This document shows positions 63,542 to 64,000 of a stretch of 64,000 nucleotides of DNA, piece after piece. Position 1 is the first letter of the stretch. Each line of letters begins with the position of its first letter. The stretch is taken from contig JASCOC010000004.1 in NCBI GenBank assembly GCA_029959605.1, positions 62,001-126,000 of the forward strand, written 5' to 3'. A program made the position numbers and the translations under genes. The stretch comes from Lysobacteraceae bacterium PS02340 (GTDB lineage Bacteria > Pseudomonadota > Gammaproteobacteria > Xanthomonadales > Xanthomonadaceae). The notes below the pieces were generated by a model. It had not been told where the DNA came from. It ran no database searches and worked only from the letters and a program-made list of their open reading frames with translations.

Positions 63542-64000
63542 TCAGCCGATGCGGACGCGATCGCCGTCGCCGGCTTCGACCACTTCGCCGATCGTCCAGT
63601 GGGCGAGATCCAGGCCGTCGAGCGCAGTGCCGAACGCGGCCACGCTGTCGGCCGGCACCACCAGCACGAAGCCGATGCCGCAGTTGAACGTGCGCCACAT
63701 CTCGTGATCTGCGACGGCGCCTTCCCGCTGCAGCCACTCGAACACCGGCGGCTGCGGCCACGACGTCGCATCGATCGTCAGGCCGAGGCCGTCGGGAATC
63801 ACGCGGATGATGTTCTCGGTCAGGCCGCCACCGGTGACGTGGGCCATCGCGTGCAACTGCGGGCCCAGGTCGCCGCGCAGCAGTTCCAGCACCGGCTTCA
63901 CGTACAGCGTGGTCGGCGCCATCAGCGCGTCGACCAGATTCACGCCGCCAACTTCGACGTCGGTCGGGCGGCCGGCGCGTTCGAAGATGCGGCGGATCAG
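63542..64000 (-). CDS. purM: phosphoribosylformylglycinamidine cyclo-ligase, C-terminal part (truncated by window edge)
   Basis: The frame is open to base 64000 without a start, so only ~152 C-terminal residues are seen. PurM landmarks: LMAPTTLYVKPVLELL, AHVTGGGLTENIIRVIP, WRTFNCGIGFVLVV and HWTIGEVVEAG. The enzyme forms AIR from FGAM with ATP. Upstream residues (LIRRIFERAGRPTDVEVGG) continue the frame. The adenylation loop lies outside the window. Confidence 0.96.
   Translation of the reverse strand: MIRRIFERAGRPTDVEVGGVNLVDALMAPTTLYVKPVLELLRGDLGPQLHAMAHVTGGGLTENIIRVIPDGLGLTIDATSWPQPPVFEWLQREGAVADHEMWRTFNCGIGFVLVVPADSVAAFGTALDGLDLAHWTIGEVVEAGDGDRVRIG

Overview
This is a chromosomal segment of a high-GC gammaproteobacterium of the family Xanthomonadaceae (Lysobacteraceae), most like Lysobacter or Luteimonas. 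The evidence is the strong G/C bias at third codon positions, frequent GTG starts, a kdsD-kdsC-lptCAB-rpoN-hpf-ptsN-hprK-rapZ-PTS-mgtE block that carries HPr kinase, and xanthomonad-style interspersed intergenic repeats. The window is densely coded. I see no tRNA, rRNA, CRISPR array, prophage or insertion sequence.

Layout. Bases 1-1594 hold the end of a Cys/Met-metabolism PLP enzyme translationally coupled to homoserine dehydrogenase. An isolated DUF1521 protein with a candidate self-cleavage site follows (1720-2475), facing sdaA. A YceI / cytochrome b561 / YceI operon (4282-6132, minus) lies back to back with a 1198-residue hybrid sensor kinase (6282-9878). Bases 9985-15972 carry the complete four-gene ligase-associated DNA-damage cassette: exonuclease, ATP-dependent ligase, Lhr-like helicase and PdeM endonuclease. 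A REP-like palindrome sits between ligase and helicase. Next is an exported protein of unknown function, then the most intriguing locus (17122-27095): a YqiJ-like membrane protein, a YqiK-type flotillin, a 1777-residue AAA ATPase, a small helical protein with a TelA-like segment, and TelA. The last three genes overlap and are translationally coupled.

Bases 27239-36542 are mostly housekeeping and small accessory genes: hemE, a WGR-domain protein, aroKB, a D-glycerate-kinase-like protein, pdxH, a leaderless BtuF-like protein, a paired SMR transporter, a DUF4426 lipoprotein and proC. YggS is divergent from pilT-pilU. After these come Mn-type SOD, Tag glycosylase, an FKBP isomerase, the yqgE-ruvX-pyrB group, an amino acid permease, a Tat/lipoprotein esterase and a cold-shock/DUF1294 fusion.

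Bases 47125-58930 form one long minus-strand block. It runs from Kdo synthesis (kdsD, kdsC) and LPS transport (lptCAB) through sigma-54, ribosome hibernation (hpf), EIIA-Ntr, HPr kinase, RapZ, EIIA-Man, HPr and EI to MgtE. No sugar permease (EIIB/C) is present, so this is a regulatory PTS. Divergent to it are ibaG-murA and a small EF-hand protein. The window ends with purM, a small membrane protein, purN and two tandem DUF3108 proteins, all minus.

Intergenic DNA carries two families of dispersed repeats, a heptad-repeat spacer between pilT and pilU, and several terminators between convergent genes.
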